14,673 bases of DNA from contig JADHYL010000010.1 in NCBI GenBank assembly GCA_016782495.1, positions 1 to 14,673 on the forward strand, written 5' to 3'. The notes beneath the pieces are model-generated. The model searched no databases and was not told where the DNA came from. It saw only the letters and a list, made by a program, of their open reading frames with translations. A program made the translations under genes and the position numbers. Position 1 is the stretch's first letter, and each line of letters starts with the position of its first letter. Shown in pieces: positions 14,230 to 14,673 of this stretch. The stretch comes from Candidatus Omnitrophota bacterium (GTDB taxonomy: Bacteria > Omnitrophota > Gorgyraeia > JABMRN01 > RBG-13-46-9).

Positions 14230-14279
14230 CATCCGCCGAAGCTTACCTGCCTCTTTATCTACCTCGGTGAAGGCGGATG
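14230..14279. repeat. 8-bp inverted repeat abutting the tRNA-Trp 3' end
   Basis: CATCCGCC (14230-14237) and GGCGGATG (14272-14279) are exact inverse complements enclosing 34 bp. The right arm overlaps the encoded CCA of tRNA-Trp, so in the primary transcript the tRNA 3' trailer could fold back from the CCA. The enclosed segment contains further short complementary pieces but no gene. Confidence 0.65.
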
Positions 14280-14352
14280 GCAGGAGCGGCAGGACTCGAA
14301 CCTGCAGTCACGGCTTTGGAGACCGTTGGTTTGCCAGTTAACCGACGCTCCT
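14278..14352 (-). tRNA. trnW: tRNA-Trp (anticodon CCA), CCA tail encoded
   Basis: A full cloverleaf folds on the minus strand. The 7-bp acceptor stem AGGAGCG/CGCTCCT is perfect, the D stem is GGTT/AACC with loop AACTGGCA (G18, G19 and A21 present), the anticodon stem is ACGGT/GCCGT with one U-G pair, the anticodon loop CTCCAAA carries CCA, and the T arm is GCAGG-TTCGAGT-CCTGC. The discriminator is G73, typical for bacterial tRNA-Trp. The next three bases (14280-14278) are CCA, so the tail appears encoded. The variable loop is 4 nt, and C9 is less usual than a purine there. The gene lies 23 nt after rpmG and upstream of secE; co-transcription with the protein genes is likely, requiring excision by RNase P and 3' processing. 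Confidence 0.96.
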
Positions 14353-14375
14353 AACCCATTACTGTCAAATATTTT

Positions 14376-14525
14376 CTATTTTATTTCCTTATGTGGCGTA
14401 TGCTTCCTGCAGAATCTGCAGTACTTCGAAAGCTCCAAACGATCCGGATTACTTTTTTTGTTTTTTAAAGAACTGTAGTTTCTACGCTTGCAGTCCGTAC
14501 ACTCGAAAGTAATTATTTCCAACAT
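14376..14525 (-). CDS. rpmG: 50S ribosomal protein L33, zinc-ribbon form
   Basis: L33 is a small 50S protein near the E site. The 49-residue frame begins MLEIITFECTDCKRRNY and ends CRKHTPHKEIK. It has both CxxC pairs (Cys9/Cys12 and Cys36/Cys39), so it is the zinc-binding variant, and it contains the typical NKKSNPDRLELSKYC segment (22-36). The start at 14523-14525 lies 9 nt after the tuf stop with only a weak GCGAAAG upstream, so coupling to tuf is probable. Placement between tuf and tRNA-Trp/secE is a common bacterial order and supports the call. Confidence 0.95.
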   Translation of the reverse strand: MLEIITFECTDCKRRNYSSLKNKKSNPDRLELSKYCRFCRKHTPHKEIK

Positions 14526-14534
14526 ATCTTTCGC

Positions 14535-14673
14535 TTACTCAATAATCTCCGTTATTACGCCTGCCCCAACGGTATGCCCGCCTTCGCGTATGGCGAACCT
14601 TAGACCCTTTTCCATGGCTATGGGCTCGATAAGTTTAATTTCGAGCGTAACGTTATCGCCGGGCATGACCATT
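14535..14673 (-). CDS. tuf: Elongation factor Tu, C-terminal part (cut by window edge)
   Basis: The last 45 codons of a second tuf gene are present; its 5' part lies right of the window. The sequence MVMPGDNVTLEIKLIEPIAM followed by LRFAIREGG and TVGAGVITEIIE is typical of EF-Tu domain 3. The GGR of E. coli EF-Tu is GGH here. It is the first gene of the visible cluster in transcription order, with rpmG 9 nt downstream. Its overlap with the other tuf fragment cannot be assessed because the two pieces cover opposite ends of the protein. Confidence 0.97.
   Translation of the reverse strand, partial: MVMPGDNVTLEIKLIEPIAMEKGLRFAIREGGHTVGAGVITEIIE

Noticed and set aside
14059..14277. Promoter for secE-nusG in the long spacer
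   Set aside because: The best pair I could read on the minus strand (TTCTTC, 18 bp, TAAATA) matches the sigma-70 consensus poorly, so I do not call it; a promoter here remains possible.

Overview
The window is one nearly continuous block of translation and transcription genes, all transcribed leftward (minus strand). In transcription order, from the right edge to the left edge, it reads: 3' end of a tuf gene, rpmG, tRNA-Trp(CCA), secE, nusG, rplK, rplA, rplJ, rplL, rpoB, rpoC, rpsL, rpsG, fusA, and the 5' end of a second tuf gene. The classical secE-nusG-rplKAJL-rpoBC cluster is therefore joined directly to the str operon (rpsL-rpsG-fusA-tuf). Every protein is complete and apparently functional except the two tuf genes, which are cut by the window edges.

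The organism is a bacterium. Mid-range base composition, a trigger-loop insertion in RpoC, a charged insert in RpoB and a rifampicin-pocket sequence that from memory resembles Chlamydia all suggest a Gram-negative lineage, perhaps in or near the PVC group (an Omnitrophota-like genome is possible). This placement is an inference and could not be tested here.

Packing is very tight. nusG follows secE by 1 nt, rplK/rplA share TAATG, rplJ/rplL and rpoB/rpoC share ATGA, rpoB starts 4 nt after rplL, and rpsL starts 3 nt after rpoC. Only two spacers are sizeable. One is about 219 bp between tRNA-Trp and secE, filled with nested palindromes. The other is 87 bp between rpsL and rpsG, holding five tandem 7-bp units and a hairpin. 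No gene-free stretch exceeds 300 bases, and I see no convincing promoter or intrinsic terminator. The transcript probably starts to the right of the window and continues left into tuf.

The genes supply the ribosomal stalk and its base (L11, L10, L7/L12, with L1), the decoding proteins S12 and S7, L33, the GTPases EF-G and EF-Tu that act on the stalk, the core RNA polymerase subunits, NusG that couples polymerase to ribosome or Rho, and the SecE translocon subunit.

I did not find a novel multigene system. What stands out are lineage-specific details: a 39-residue charged N-terminal extension on L7/L12 backed by a very strong ribosome binding site; a 41-residue charged C-terminal tail on L11; a lysine-rich RpoC tail; a long L10 stalk helix that predicts six L12 copies; a Thr-to-Cys change in the EF-Tu P-loop; lack of room for the usual L1 and L10 autoregulatory leaders; and the two repeat-rich spacers.
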